Positions 23,865 through 31,810 of a stretch of DNA of 64,000 bases are shown here, in pieces. The translations under genes and the position numbers were made by a program. Under the pieces are notes generated by a model. The model worked only from the letters and a program-made list of their open reading frames with translations. It had not been told where the DNA came from and searched no databases. Numbering within the stretch: the stretch's first letter is position 1; each line of letters starts with the position of its first letter. The DNA comes from Patescibacteria group bacterium (lineage in GTDB: Bacteria > Patescibacteriota > Patescibacteriia > 2-12-FULL-60-25), in assembly GCA_023229665.1 (NCBI GenBank), contig JALNYW010000001.1:1-64000 (forward strand), in the 5' to 3' direction.

Positions 23865-25127
23865 CTACATCTCCCTCTCCGCGATTTCGAGCAAGCGATT
23901 GTATTTCTCAACCCGTTCGGAACGAGAAAGAGAACCGGTCTTGATGTATTCGCTTCCACAAGCCACGGCCAAATCAGCAATAAACGTATCCGAAGTTTCG
24001 CCGGAGCGGTGAGAGATGCTTGTCTTCATCCCATTTGAGTGCGCGAGGTTGATGGCATCCACGGTTTCGGTCAACGTGCCGATTTGATTGAATTTAATCA
24101 AGATGGCGCTGGCGGACTTTTCTTCGATACCGCGCTTCAAGCGGGTGATATTGGTGACGAAGTGGTCATCGCCGACAATCACGGACTTCTTCTTCAGCTT
24201 CGGCAAAGCCTTGGTCCAGGCTTTCCAATCATCTTCGGAGTACGGATCTTCAATGGATTCAACCGGAAAATCTTTTTGCAATTGTTGGTAGCGTTCGAGC
24301 AATTCGTCCGAGGTATAGGTGTGGCCTTCGGCTTTCAAGCGATACAGCTCAGCCTTTGCATCATAAAATTCAGAAGCGGCGATATCCGTCGCGAGAACAA
24401 TATCCCGGCCCGGCTTATAACCAGCCGCTTTGATCGCGCTGACCAAAACCGTGAACGCATTTTCAATGCTGCCGAGTTTGGGCGCAAAACCGCCTTCGTC
24501 ACCAACCGTGGTCGCAAACCCTTCGGCTTTGAGAATCTTCGCCAAGGCATGGAACACTTCCGCGCCGGCGCGAATACGATCGGCGAATTTCTTTTGTTTC
24601 GGCACGATCATGCACTCCTGCACGTCCATGGACCAATCCGCATGCGCGCCGCCATTCAATACGTTCATGGTCGGATAGGGGAGGCGGGCGGCGCGATGGA
24701 AATCAAAGGTCTTGCGCAAAGACTTCCAGAGCGGCATGCCCCGATGAATGGCGAGCGCCTCGGCGACGGCGAGTGAAACGGCCAGAGTCGCATTCGCACC
24801 AAGCTTGGATTTGTTCTTGGTTCCATCCAGCTTCAACATGGCATGGTCAATGTCACGTTGGCGTTGCGCGTCCATGCCTTTGAGCTTTGGCGCGATCAGC
24901 GTATTCACGTTTTTGACGGCTTTGAGCACGCCTTTGCCGCCATAGCGTTTCTTGTCGCCATCGCGAAGTTCAAGCGCTTCATGCGAGCCGGTGGAAGCGC
25001 CGGACGGGACTTTCGCTTCGGCTGTCGCGCCGCTTTGGAGCGTCACGCGCGCGGCCACGGTCGGGTTGCCGCGCGAGTCCAGGATTTCACGCGCCACGAT
25101 GGATTTGATTTTTGTTGTGCCGAACAT
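23865..25127 (-). CDS. eno: Enolase
   Basis: This 420-residue enzyme dehydrates 2-phosphoglycerate to phosphoenolpyruvate. AREILDSRGNPTV at the N-terminus, PSGASTGSHEALELRDGD with the flexible loop, GDEGGFAP, the metal ligands in VESIEDPYSEDDW and VGDDHFVTN, and SHRSGETSDTFIADLAV near the C-terminus are all present. KFNQIGTLTET carries the catalytic Lys. A -10 TATAAT lies upstream on the minus strand near 25144-25149. Confidence 0.97.
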   Translation of the reverse strand: MFGTTKIKSIVAREILDSRGNPTVAARVTLQSGATAEAKVPSGASTGSHEALELRDGDKKRYGGKGVLKAVKNVNTLIAPKLKGMDAQRQRDIDHAMLKLDGTKNKSKLGANATLAVSLAVAEALAIHRGMPLWKSLRKTFDFHRAARLPYPTMNVLNGGAHADWSMDVQECMIVPKQKKFADRIRAGAEVFHALAKILKAEGFATTVGDEGGFAPKLGSIENAFTVLVSAIKAAGYKPGRDIVLATDIAASEFYDAKAELYRLKAEGHTYTSDELLERYQQLQKDFPVESIEDPYSEDDWKAWTKALPKLKKKSVIVGDDHFVTNITRLKRGIEEKSASAILIKFNQIGTLTETVDAINLAHSNGMKTSISHRSGETSDTFIADLAVACGSEYIKTGSLSRSERVEKYNRLLEIAEREM

Positions 25128-25152
25128 ATTTTTTTGTTGCCCGTATTATACA

Positions 25153-25182
25153 ACAAAACGCGCCCAAGCGGGCGCGTTTTTC
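25153..25182. terminator. Terminator between SIMPL gene and eno
   Basis: AAACGCGCCC (25156-25165) pairs with GGGCGCGTTT (25170-25179), with T runs on both strands. It would end the minus-strand SIMPL transcript before the eno promoter. Confidence 0.8.
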
Positions 25183-25194
25183 GTGGAAAACTTT

Positions 25195-25962
25195 TTAGCG
25201 GATTTCGAACGTGACGCTCACATTCGCCTGCACATCGAGCGAACCGGTTTGGATGTCCGGCACCGGAGCGGCCTGGTTGGCCGCGTCCTCTAAGCCACGG
25301 TAGGCGAACATCGGGGGCTGAGTACCGCCCGAGCTTTCGGAGAAGGTGACGATCTTCACGATCTTCACGCCCATCGCGTCGGCGAGTTCCTGGGCCTTGG
25401 CCTTCGCGTCGGCGATGGCTTCGGTACGGGCCTGCTGCTGGACCATGGTCGGATCATCAATGGTGAAGCGCACGCCATTGACCTGGTTCGCGCCAAGTTC
25501 ACCGGCCTTGGACAAGACCGCGCCAACCTTTTCGAGGTCGCGCACTTTCACGTTCAAGTTTTGCGAGACCGTATAGCCGATGACATTCGAGACGCCATCG
25601 CTATAGTCGAATTTCGGGGCGATATTGTAGTTCGACGTTTGGATATCATCATCGGCGATGCCCATTTGCTTTAATGCGGCGACGATGGCGTTTACCTTGG
25701 TCGTATTCGTGTTCTGAACGGTCTGGACGTCGCGGCCTTCGGAATAAAGTCCGAGGTCAACTTCGGCGAGCGTCGGCTTGGCTGAGACCTTGCCTTCACC
25801 GGAAACGGTAAAGGTGTCGCGGCCGCGCGGTTCATACCCGACTTGGCGGGCTTCAAGGACGCCTTTCCAGGCTTGGACGCCGAGAAAAACGACAAGGACG
25901 ATGGCAACGGCGAGGATGGCGCCGTTTATATTTTTGTCTTTTGATGTTGGGACGGGTGGCAT
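25195..25962 (-). CDS. SIMPL domain (DUF541) protein
   Basis: This 255-residue membrane-anchored protein has a transmembrane helix at about 14-35. The rest is a SIMPL domain, recognised from FTVSGEGKVSAKPTLAEVDLGL, a central QTSNYNIAPKFDYSDG, a YTVSQNLNVKVRDLEKVG strand and ARTEAIADAKAKAQELADAMG. Family members sit in the envelope, and some are linked to oxidative-stress tolerance; a function here cannot be stated. Confidence 0.85.
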   Translation of the reverse strand: MPPVPTSKDKNINGAILAVAIVLVVFLGVQAWKGVLEARQVGYEPRGRDTFTVSGEGKVSAKPTLAEVDLGLYSEGRDVQTVQNTNTTKVNAIVAALKQMGIADDDIQTSNYNIAPKFDYSDGVSNVIGYTVSQNLNVKVRDLEKVGAVLSKAGELGANQVNGVRFTIDDPTMVQQQARTEAIADAKAKAQELADAMGVKIVKIVTFSESSGGTQPPMFAYRGLEDAANQAAPVPDIQTGSLDVQANVSVTFEIR

Positions 25963-26018
25963 AGTGATATTAGTTTACAGCGAAATGAAAACAGTGAACA
26001 GCGACGCGCTGTTTTTCG

Positions 26019-26189
26019 TTAGCTGCTCTTTATTTTTTGCTTGAGCTGGTCGGCATATTTGGTATCAACCTGCCCAATCAGGGTGCCGACCGTCGTGCGG
26101 TGTTCGTGCGCGATTTTACGGATATTCTTCTCGAATTCCGCGTAGGCGGCTTCGATTTTCTTCTTCGCTTCGGGGGAGAGCGGGGCCAT
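26019..26189 (-). CDS. Small hypothetical protein
   Basis: This 56-residue Lys/Ala-rich, probably helical protein has no recognised family. The ATG at 26189 is chosen because an extended -10 (TGC TATGAT on the minus strand, 26200-26208) would place the transcript start right before it; the frame is open to another ATG at 26204 that overlaps this -10. The gene precedes the SIMPL gene on the same strand. Confidence 0.5.
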   Translation of the reverse strand: MAPLSPEAKKKIEAAYAEFEKNIRKIAHEHRTTVGTLIGQVDTKYADQLKQKIKSS

Positions 26190-26227
26190 AGACGATCCAA
26201 TCATAGCATGCTAATTCTAGTGGCCAC

Positions 26228-27553
26228 ATGCCCACGTTTTCCATCACCACCTACGGGTGCCAGATGAATAAGAACGACAGCGAACGCATGGCCGGGCTTT
26301 TATCGTCGCTTGGATTCTCCGAAACGCCCGACGAAAGCGTCGCCGACCTCATCATCGTGAATACCTGCTCGGTCCGTCAATCCGCCGAGGACCGCGTGTA
26401 CGGTTCGCAGGAAAAATACCTTGAATATAAAAAGACCAAACCGGACATGATCGTGGCCGTCACCGGATGCATGCCCGGCCGCGACAAGGCCCGCGCGTTC
26501 CGCCAGCGTCTGCCTGGCACGGACCTGTATTTCCCGACGCCGGAGATGGTCCATTTGCCGCGTTGGATCGCCGAGCTGCGTCCCGAGCTCGTGAATTCCG
26601 ATTCGCTCGAGGCCGACTATCTCAAAATCCATCCGATGCGCGCGCCGTCCGCGCAAGCGTTTCTCACCATTCAAACCGGATGCAATAAGTTCTGTACCTA
26701 TTGTGTTGTTCCGTATGCGCGTGGTTTGGAACGTAATCGTCCGGCGGCGGACATTTTGCGCGAAGCCCGCGAGCTTATCGCGCATGGCGTGATTGAAATT
26801 ACCTTGCTCGGCCAAACCGTAAATTCCTATCGCGCCACCGACCCGGAAACATTCTCGAAAGACAATCCATATAAGGACCATTACGCCGCTTTATTGTGGG
26901 AGATGAACCAGCTGCCCGGGTTGGAGCGTCTGCATTGGACGGCCGCGCATCCGCTTTCCATGTCCGATGAAGTGATCCACGCGCTCGCGCTTCCAAAGCA
27001 AGTGAATTACCTCCACTTGCCGGTGCAAAGCGGAAATAACGAGGTGTTGCGCCGCATGAACCGCAAATACACGCGCGAGCAATTCATGGAGGTGATCAAG
27101 AAAGTGAAAGCAAGCCGTCCCGGGATCGCGCTCGGCTCCGACATCATCGTCGGTTTTCCCGGCGAAACGCGCGAGCAATTCAACGACACGCTTTCGCTCT
27201 ACGAAGAAGTCGGCTTCGACATCTCGTACAATGCGCAATACTCGCCGCGTTCCGGAACTCTCGGCGTTAAGCTCTATCAAGATGATATTTCCAAAGATGA
27301 AAAACGCGATCGCTGGGATGAATTACAATCATTGATGGAAAAACTTTCGTTGGAGAAAAATCAAAACTTTGTCGGCAAGAAAGTAAGCGTGCTCGTGGAC
27401 AAATGCGACAACGGATATGCCAGCGGCCAATCGCATGAAATGAAGCTCACGCGTTTCAAGTGCGATGACGCGAGCCTTGTCGGTAACATCGTGCCGGTCG
27501 AGGTGAAGGAGGCGAAGTCCTGGGTCTTGGAAGGGGAGCGTGTGGCGTCTTGA
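26228..27553 (+). CDS. miaB: tRNA methylthiotransferase MiaB
   Basis: This 441-residue radical-SAM enzyme adds a methylthio group to i6A37 of tRNAs. The N-terminal cluster Cys are Cys11 (TYGCQMN), Cys47 (NTCSVR) and Cys81 (TGC), and the radical-SAM CNKFCTYC gives Cys152, Cys156 and Cys159. The C-terminal TRAM domain is recognisable (VGKKVSVLVD...VGNIVPVEV). miaA follows 33 bases later, so the two consecutive A37 modification steps are encoded together. Confidence 0.95.
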   Translation: MPTFSITTYGCQMNKNDSERMAGLLSSLGFSETPDESVADLIIVNTCSVRQSAEDRVYGSQEKYLEYKKTKPDMIVAVTGCMPGRDKARAFRQRLPGTDLYFPTPEMVHLPRWIAELRPELVNSDSLEADYLKIHPMRAPSAQAFLTIQTGCNKFCTYCVVPYARGLERNRPAADILREARELIAHGVIEITLLGQTVNSYRATDPETFSKDNPYKDHYAALLWEMNQLPGLERLHWTAAHPLSMSDEVIHALALPKQVNYLHLPVQSGNNEVLRRMNRKYTREQFMEVIKKVKASRPGIALGSDIIVGFPGETREQFNDTLSLYEEVGFDISYNAQYSPRSGTLGVKLYQDDISKDEKRDRWDELQSLMEKLSLEKNQNFVGKKVSVLVDKCDNGYASGQSHEMKLTRFKCDDASLVGNIVPVEVKEAKSWVLEGERVAS

Positions 27554-27586
27554 CCCACCCCGTCTTGAACCTTATACTTCTAGCAA

Positions 27587-28597
27587 ATGTCGGCTCGAGT
27601 CCGTGCAAGTGTTCGCCCCGGGTCACGAGGCCCGGGCGGTGCAAAACGCGCTTTACCGCGCGTTTTGTGTATAGTCGGACCTACTTCGTCGGGTAAAACC
27701 TTGCTCGGAATACGGCTCGCTAAGGAGTTCGGCGGCGAAATCATCAATGCCGATGCGCGCCAGGTTTTTCAGGCGTTTGATATCGGTACCGGCAAACCCA
27801 TGGGCGGCAAGCGCACGGCCAAAGGCAGCCGCAAAATGTACCTGTTCGAGGGCATTCCGCATTATTTGATGGATTTCCTGGAACCAACCGAAACCATGAC
27901 CGTGGCCGAGTGGCAGGAGAAGGCTTTGGCCGCGGTAAAGGGGATCACCGCGCGTAAAAAACTGCCGATCGTCGTCGGAGGAACGGGCCTGTATATCCAG
28001 GCCCTGGTTGATAACTACACGATCCCGCAGGTGCCGCCACAGCCGGAATTCCGCAAAGCGATGGAGACGAAATCGCTCCAGGATATCGTGAAATTATTAT
28101 TACGCGTTGACCCGGACGCGAAAGACAAGGTTGACTTGAAAAATCCGCGCCGCGTTTTGCGCGCGCTTGAAGTCGCGACGTTTACCGGCAAGCCGTTCAC
28201 GCAACAAAAAATTGCGGCCAAGCCCGTCATTGATCCGTTCATGATCGCGATCAAGCGCGAACGCGACGAATTGCGCGAGCGCATCAATCTTGCGGTGGAT
28301 GCGTACATCGAAGCCGGTTGGTTGGATGAGATCCGCACCGTGCGTAAAATGGGCATTCCCTGGGACGCGCCGGCCATGACGTCCATCGGCTACCGCGAGC
28401 TCGGCGCCTATCTGCGAGGTGAATGTAAAATCGACGAGGCTATCCGCAAAACGAAAGAAGCCACCTGGCAATACGCCAAACGCCAACTTACCTGGTTCAA
28501 ACGCGATCAACGCATCCAATGGGTCAAAGACGAAGACGAAGCGGAAGAGCTGGTGAAAGCGTGGATGTCGGGGAAGGGGAGAAAGAAGACGAGCTAA
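27587..28597 (+). CDS. miaA: tRNA dimethylallyltransferase MiaA
   Basis: This enzyme of up to 336 residues attaches dimethylallyl to A37 of tRNA, making the substrate of MiaB. The P-loop GPTSSGKT is at 31-38, NADARQVF follows, then GGTGLYIQALVDNY and the C-terminal QYAKRQLTWFKRD. The first 25 residues are basic and unusual, and the DNA there forms a hairpin (27643-27668, CAAAACGCG/CGCGTTTTG) looking like a terminator, so the true start may be later, for example a TTG at 27665. It converges with the next gene, overlapping four bases. Confidence 0.93.
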   Translation: MSARVRASVRPGSRGPGGAKRALPRVLCIVGPTSSGKTLLGIRLAKEFGGEIINADARQVFQAFDIGTGKPMGGKRTAKGSRKMYLFEGIPHYLMDFLEPTETMTVAEWQEKALAAVKGITARKKLPIVVGGTGLYIQALVDNYTIPQVPPQPEFRKAMETKSLQDIVKLLLRVDPDAKDKVDLKNPRRVLRALEVATFTGKPFTQQKIAAKPVIDPFMIAIKRERDELRERINLAVDAYIEAGWLDEIRTVRKMGIPWDAPAMTSIGYRELGAYLRGECKIDEAIRKTKEATWQYAKRQLTWFKRDQRIQWVKDEDEAEELVKAWMSGKGRKKTS

Positions 28598-29040
28598 CGC
28601 GCGCTCGTGGTTTTATACGTCCACACATTAAACAATCCCGTTTTCGGATCTTCATCGGCCGCGGCACCGCCATGTTCGGAAATCCAGGGGTCGCCGAATT
28701 CGTCAGTAAGTTTGAGCGTGATCTCAAAATTATTTTTGTTTGCGGTTTCAAAACTAATCGGCACGAAGTAACTTGAAGCATCTCCGGCCTTGGCCGCGAT
28801 TTGGCGCGGATGGTCGTAATTGGTTTCTTGCCCATCCACTTTGATGGCGTGGATATACACATTTGATCCACCCGTATTGATGAATTTTACGCCGCTGCCT
28901 TCGGGTACCGCGCTTACCGAAACGTAATCCTCCAGGCGCGCTAGGCGGTTGTTCACGTCGTTTTGCACGAAGGCAAAATAGGAGGCGGCGGCCAGCGTGA
29001 CGATCTGTAAAGACAGGGAAACCCATTCAAAGCGGGACAT
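28594..29040 (-). CDS. Small membrane-anchored hypothetical protein
   Basis: This 148-residue protein has one N-terminal transmembrane helix (about 8-26), a short coiled linker (NDVNNRLARLEDY) and a beta-rich domain of about 100 residues with no recognised family. The start MSRFEW at 29040 is chosen because the open frame further upstream runs into a heptamer repeat. It is probably an envelope protein with the domain outside. Confidence 0.6.
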   Translation of the reverse strand: MSRFEWVSLSLQIVTLAAASYFAFVQNDVNNRLARLEDYVSVSAVPEGSGVKFINTGGSNVYIHAIKVDGQETNYDHPRQIAAKAGDASSYFVPISFETANKNNFEITLKLTDEFGDPWISEHGGAAADEDPKTGLFNVWTYKTTSAR

Positions 29041-29048
29041 AATGAAGC

Positions 29049-29082
29049 CAAGTATCACGTAACTCGTAGCTCGTAGCAAGTT
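29049..29082. repeat. Heptamer repeat downstream of pyrH
   Basis: Read on the minus strand the units are GAGCTAC, GAGTTAC, GTGATAC followed by TTG, fitting the KTGNTAC family. With the copy at 29941 it brackets pyrH. Confidence 0.7.
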
Positions 29083-29085
29083 CAA

Positions 29086-29112
29086 TAAAAAAGCCTGATC
29101 AGTTGATCAGGC
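29086..29112 (-). terminator. Terminator overlapping the pyrH stop
   Basis: On the minus strand GCCTGATC pairs with GATCAGGC around AACT, followed by TTTTTT. The TGA stop (29107-29109) is inside the first arm. Confidence 0.85.
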
Positions 29113-29850
29113 GGCGGCCTTCGAGACCAGCGAGCCGACGTCCTCGCCGAGCAGGGCGCGCTTGATGCGCCCCGGCTCCTTCATCGAGAAGACGCGGATC
29201 GGGATCTCGTTCTCTTCGCAGAGCGTGAACGCGGTCATGTCCATCACGTTCAGCTTCTCCTGGACGCAGCGCTCGTACGTGACGTGCTTCAGCGGCTTCG
29301 CCTGCGGGTTCTTCCGCGGGTCGCTGTCGAAGATGCCGTCGGCGTCCGTCGCCTTGAGCAGGAGGCTCGCGCCGATCTCCTTCGCGCGCAGGGCCGCGGC
29401 CGTGTCCGTCGTGAAGAACGGATTGCCGCTCCCTGCCCCGAAGATGACGATGCGGCCCTTCTCGAGGTGGCGCACGGCACGCCGCTGGATGTAGAGCTCC
29501 GCCACGGGGCGGATCTCGATCGCGGAGAGCACGCGCGTGCCGCTCTCCTTGAGGATCTGTTCGAAGATGTTCTGGATGGCGATGGCGTTGATGACCGTGG
29601 CCATCATCCCCATGTGGTCCGCGGCGACGGGATCGATCCCGTGCTCCTTCGCGACCTTGCCGCGCATGATGTTGCCGCCGCCCGGCATGATGCCGACGCG
29701 CAGCGTCTTGCCGTTCGCCGGGGCCTCGATGATGGCATCGACGACCTCCTGGCACATGGTGCGCAGCACCACGTAGTCGATCGGGAACTTGTGCTCGGGA
29801 CCGGCGAGCGCCTCGCCCGAGAACTTGAGCAGAACCGTCATGTCCGTCAT
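29107..29850 (-). CDS. pyrH: UMP kinase
   Basis: This 247-residue bacterial UMP kinase phosphorylates UMP to UDP and is normally essential. Motifs are LLKFSGEAL, IMPGGGNIMRG, FGAGSGNPFFTTDTAAALRA and the LKATDADGIFDSDP loop. AGGGAGG lies just before the ATG. Codon use is strongly C/G-ending, unlike rpsB-tsf, its usual operon partners, which are 11 kb away in this window. It is bracketed by heptamer repeats and has its own promoter and terminator, so replacement of the original pyrH by a foreign copy is likely. Confidence 0.95.
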   Translation of the reverse strand: MTDMTVLLKFSGEALAGPEHKFPIDYVVLRTMCQEVVDAIIEAPANGKTLRVGIMPGGGNIMRGKVAKEHGIDPVAADHMGMMATVINAIAIQNIFEQILKESGTRVLSAIEIRPVAELYIQRRAVRHLEKGRIVIFGAGSGNPFFTTDTAAALRAKEIGASLLLKATDADGIFDSDPRKNPQAKPLKHVTYERCVQEKLNVMDMTAFTLCEENEIPIRVFSMKEPGRIKRALLGEDVGSLVSKAAA

Positions 29851-29905
29851 CGAACCTCCCTATACATGGTACGTCTCTTGTTTCTAGAGCTGGGCACGGA
29901 ATATC

Positions 29906-29934
29906 AGCCCCTCGGAGATGGGTCAAGTTTGACG
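29906..29934 (-). promoter_or_regulatory. Probable promoter of pyrH
   Basis: On the minus strand TTGACC, a 17-base spacer and TATTCC lie about 60 bases before the ATG, leaving room for a leader with a Shine-Dalgarno sequence. Confidence 0.5.
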
Positions 29935-29940
29935 CTCCAT

Positions 29941-29961
29941 GTTGCGTGTTACATGCTACGT
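29941..29961. repeat. Heptamer repeat upstream of the EVE gene
   Basis: Tandem units GTGTTAC and ATGCTAC, flanked by partial units, lie immediately before the EVE gene start. Confidence 0.6.
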
Positions 29962-29966
29962 CCCAT

Positions 29967-30377
29967 ATGGCTTATTGGCTGATCAAGACCGATCCGTCCG
30001 ACTACGGCTGGGAGGATCTGTTGAAGGATGGGGAAACCGAATGGACCGGCATCCGTAATTTTCAGGCGCGGAATAATCTAAGCGGGATGAAGGCGGGGGA
30101 CAAAGTCCTCGTCTATAACACGCAAGAAGATAAAAGCATTCTTGGCATCGCCGAAGTGACGCGTGAAGCCGCTCAGGATCCGACCGATGAAGACAAGAAA
30201 TGGATTTCGGTGAAGCTCAAGGCCGTGAAGCCCGTTGGCCGTCCGTTAAGCTTGGACGAGATCCGGAACACGCACGGTCTGGCCGTGATGCCATTGGTGG
30301 ACCAGCCGCGTTTGTCCGTTATGCCGGTGACGGAAGCGCAATGGGACGCCATCCTGAAATACAGCAAGACCACGTAA
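29967..30377 (+). CDS. EVE domain protein
   Basis: This 136-residue EVE-domain (PUA-superfamily) protein belongs to a family that binds modified bases in nucleic acid or small ligands. The signature MAYWLIKTDPSDYGWEDL and GIRNFQARNNLSGMKAGDKVLVYNT is close to that of thymocyte nuclear protein 1-type EVE proteins. The start MAYW is chosen over the earlier in-frame ATG at 29946 inside the repeat. Its cellular role here is unknown. Confidence 0.88.
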   Translation: MAYWLIKTDPSDYGWEDLLKDGETEWTGIRNFQARNNLSGMKAGDKVLVYNTQEDKSILGIAEVTREAAQDPTDEDKKWISVKLKAVKPVGRPLSLDEIRNTHGLAVMPLVDQPRLSVMPVTEAQWDAILKYSKTT

Positions 30378-30397
30378 TGCGTGGTTCGTAACACGAA
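30374..30397. repeat. Heptamer repeat between EVE and nucleotidyltransferase genes
   Basis: Read on the minus strand the units are GTGTTAC, GAACCAC and GCATTAC. The repeat spans the stop of the EVE gene and the bases before the next ATG. Confidence 0.55.
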
Positions 30398-30398
30398 C

Positions 30399-31103
30399 AT
30401 GATCAAGCGAGCTGTCATTTTGGCCGGAGGCGAAGGGTCGCGTTTGCGGCCCATCACGCTTGAAATTCCAAAACCGCTGGTTCCCGTCCAGGGATTGCCG
30501 ATCCTGACCTGGCAAGCGCGTTGGTTCGCGCGCCATGGTGTGGAGAGGTTGCTTGTCGTCGCGCCGAAAAAGTGGGCGGCTGCGTTTCAGAACTGGGCCA
30601 CGACGTCGCCGATTCCGGTGGACGTGTGGATTGAGCCGGAAGCCATGGGCACGCTTGGCGCGCTCGTCCATCATCTTGGGAAAGAGTTGGGCGATGAACC
30701 CGTCTTCGTCACCAACGGTGATGAATTAAAAGGCCTCGACCTCGCGCACCTCTCGGCGTTCCATGCGGAACACAAGCTCGCGGCCACGGTCGCCTTGATC
30801 CGCGTGCCGAATCCTCAAGACTACGGCGTGGCCGAAATGGACGAGCAACGCATCAAGCGGTTTCACGAAAAGCCCGCCGTGCCGCCATCGACGCTGATTT
30901 CGTCCGGGTTGTATGTGATTGAACCGGACGTATTGGCAGAAGTCGTCAAAGACAAGACGTTTTTAATGTTTGAGAAAGATTTGTTCCCGCGCCTGGCGGA
31001 AGAGGGGAGATTAGGCGGTTGCGCACTGGACGGGCCCTGGTATGACTGCGGGACCATGGAGCGCTGGGAAAAGGCGATTAAGGAGTGGATCGAGCCGGTC
31101 TAG
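30399..31103 (+). CDS. Sugar nucleotidyltransferase
   Basis: This 234-residue NTP-transferase-fold pyrophosphorylase has LAGGEGSRLRPIT at about 7-19, KPLVPVQG with the conserved Lys, VTNGDEL for metal binding and FHEKPAVP. GPWYDCGTMERW resembles the substrate-end motif of NDP-mannose and glucose pyrophosphorylases. The start MIKRAVILAGG is used in preference to an earlier ATG in the repeat. The sugar it activates is unknown. Confidence 0.86.
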   Translation: MIKRAVILAGGEGSRLRPITLEIPKPLVPVQGLPILTWQARWFARHGVERLLVVAPKKWAAAFQNWATTSPIPVDVWIEPEAMGTLGALVHHLGKELGDEPVFVTNGDELKGLDLAHLSAFHAEHKLAATVALIRVPNPQDYGVAEMDEQRIKRFHEKPAVPPSTLISSGLYVIEPDVLAEVVKDKTFLMFEKDLFPRLAEEGRLGGCALDGPWYDCGTMERWEKAIKEWIEPV

Positions 31104-31108
31104 GGCGC

Positions 31109-31137
31109 TTGCCAAGAGGCATTTTTTGGCGTAAAGT
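31109..31137 (+). promoter_or_regulatory. Promoter of lepB
   Basis: TTGCCA (31109-31114), 17 bases, TAAAGT (31132-31137). The ATG lies seven bases later, so the mRNA would be leaderless or nearly so. Confidence 0.6.
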
Positions 31138-31144
31138 GGCCATT

Positions 31145-31759
31145 ATGCCCCTAAAATGGTTTGGCCGTCGGCCCGCAACGGAAACGCTTCCGGAAACACC
31201 CAAAGCCAAGACCGTCGCCTTGGTCTTGGAGATGATCCAGGTCTTGGCCGTTTCGTTGGCTATCATTATCCCGGTTCGCTGGTTCCTCATCCAGCCGTTC
31301 TACGTGCAAGGCGCGAGCATGGAGCCGAATTTTTTCGACCATGAATATTTGATTATCGACGAGCTGTCCTACCGCCTCGGGAATCCGCAGCGCGGGGACA
31401 TCGTGGTCTTCCACTATCCGAACGACCCGAAACAGTTCTTCATCAAGCGCGTGATCGGTTTGCCGGGTGAGACCGTGGAAATCTCCGACGGGAAAATCCG
31501 CATCTATAACGTGCCGCACCCGAACGGGATCTTGCTCGATGAGACCGCCTATCTCGACCAGGACTTTACTGCCGCTTCGCAAACCGTGACCCTGAAAGCC
31601 GACCAATTCTATCTGCTCGGCGACAACCGGTCCTCCAGCCTCGACTCGCGTTTCTTCGGACCGGTGTCGCGAAAACACATCGTCGGTCGCGTGTGGGTGC
31701 GGGGGTATCCGGTGGACCGTTGGAGGTATTTTGATCAACAGACTTATCCGAATTTCTAG
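31145..31759 (+). CDS. lepB: Signal peptidase I
   Basis: This 204-residue membrane serine protease removes signal peptides from exported proteins. One transmembrane helix lies at about 25-45. The catalytic Ser58 is in QGASMEPNF and the general base Lys101 in FFIKRVIGLPGE. GDNRSSSLDSRFFGPV is box E. It fits the large number of secreted proteins encoded in this window. Confidence 0.95.
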   Translation: MPLKWFGRRPATETLPETPKAKTVALVLEMIQVLAVSLAIIIPVRWFLIQPFYVQGASMEPNFFDHEYLIIDELSYRLGNPQRGDIVVFHYPNDPKQFFIKRVIGLPGETVEISDGKIRIYNVPHPNGILLDETAYLDQDFTAASQTVTLKADQFYLLGDNRSSSLDSRFFGPVSRKHIVGRVWVRGYPVDRWRYFDQQTYPNF

Positions 31760-31810
31760 ACTACAATGAAAAACCGAATTGCCATCCCCATTTCAACATC
31801 GGAACGTCCT

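Noticed and set aside
27643..27668. Terminator between miaB and miaA
   Set aside because: The hairpin is good, but it lies inside the longest miaA frame and lacks a full T run; kept only as doubt about the miaA start.
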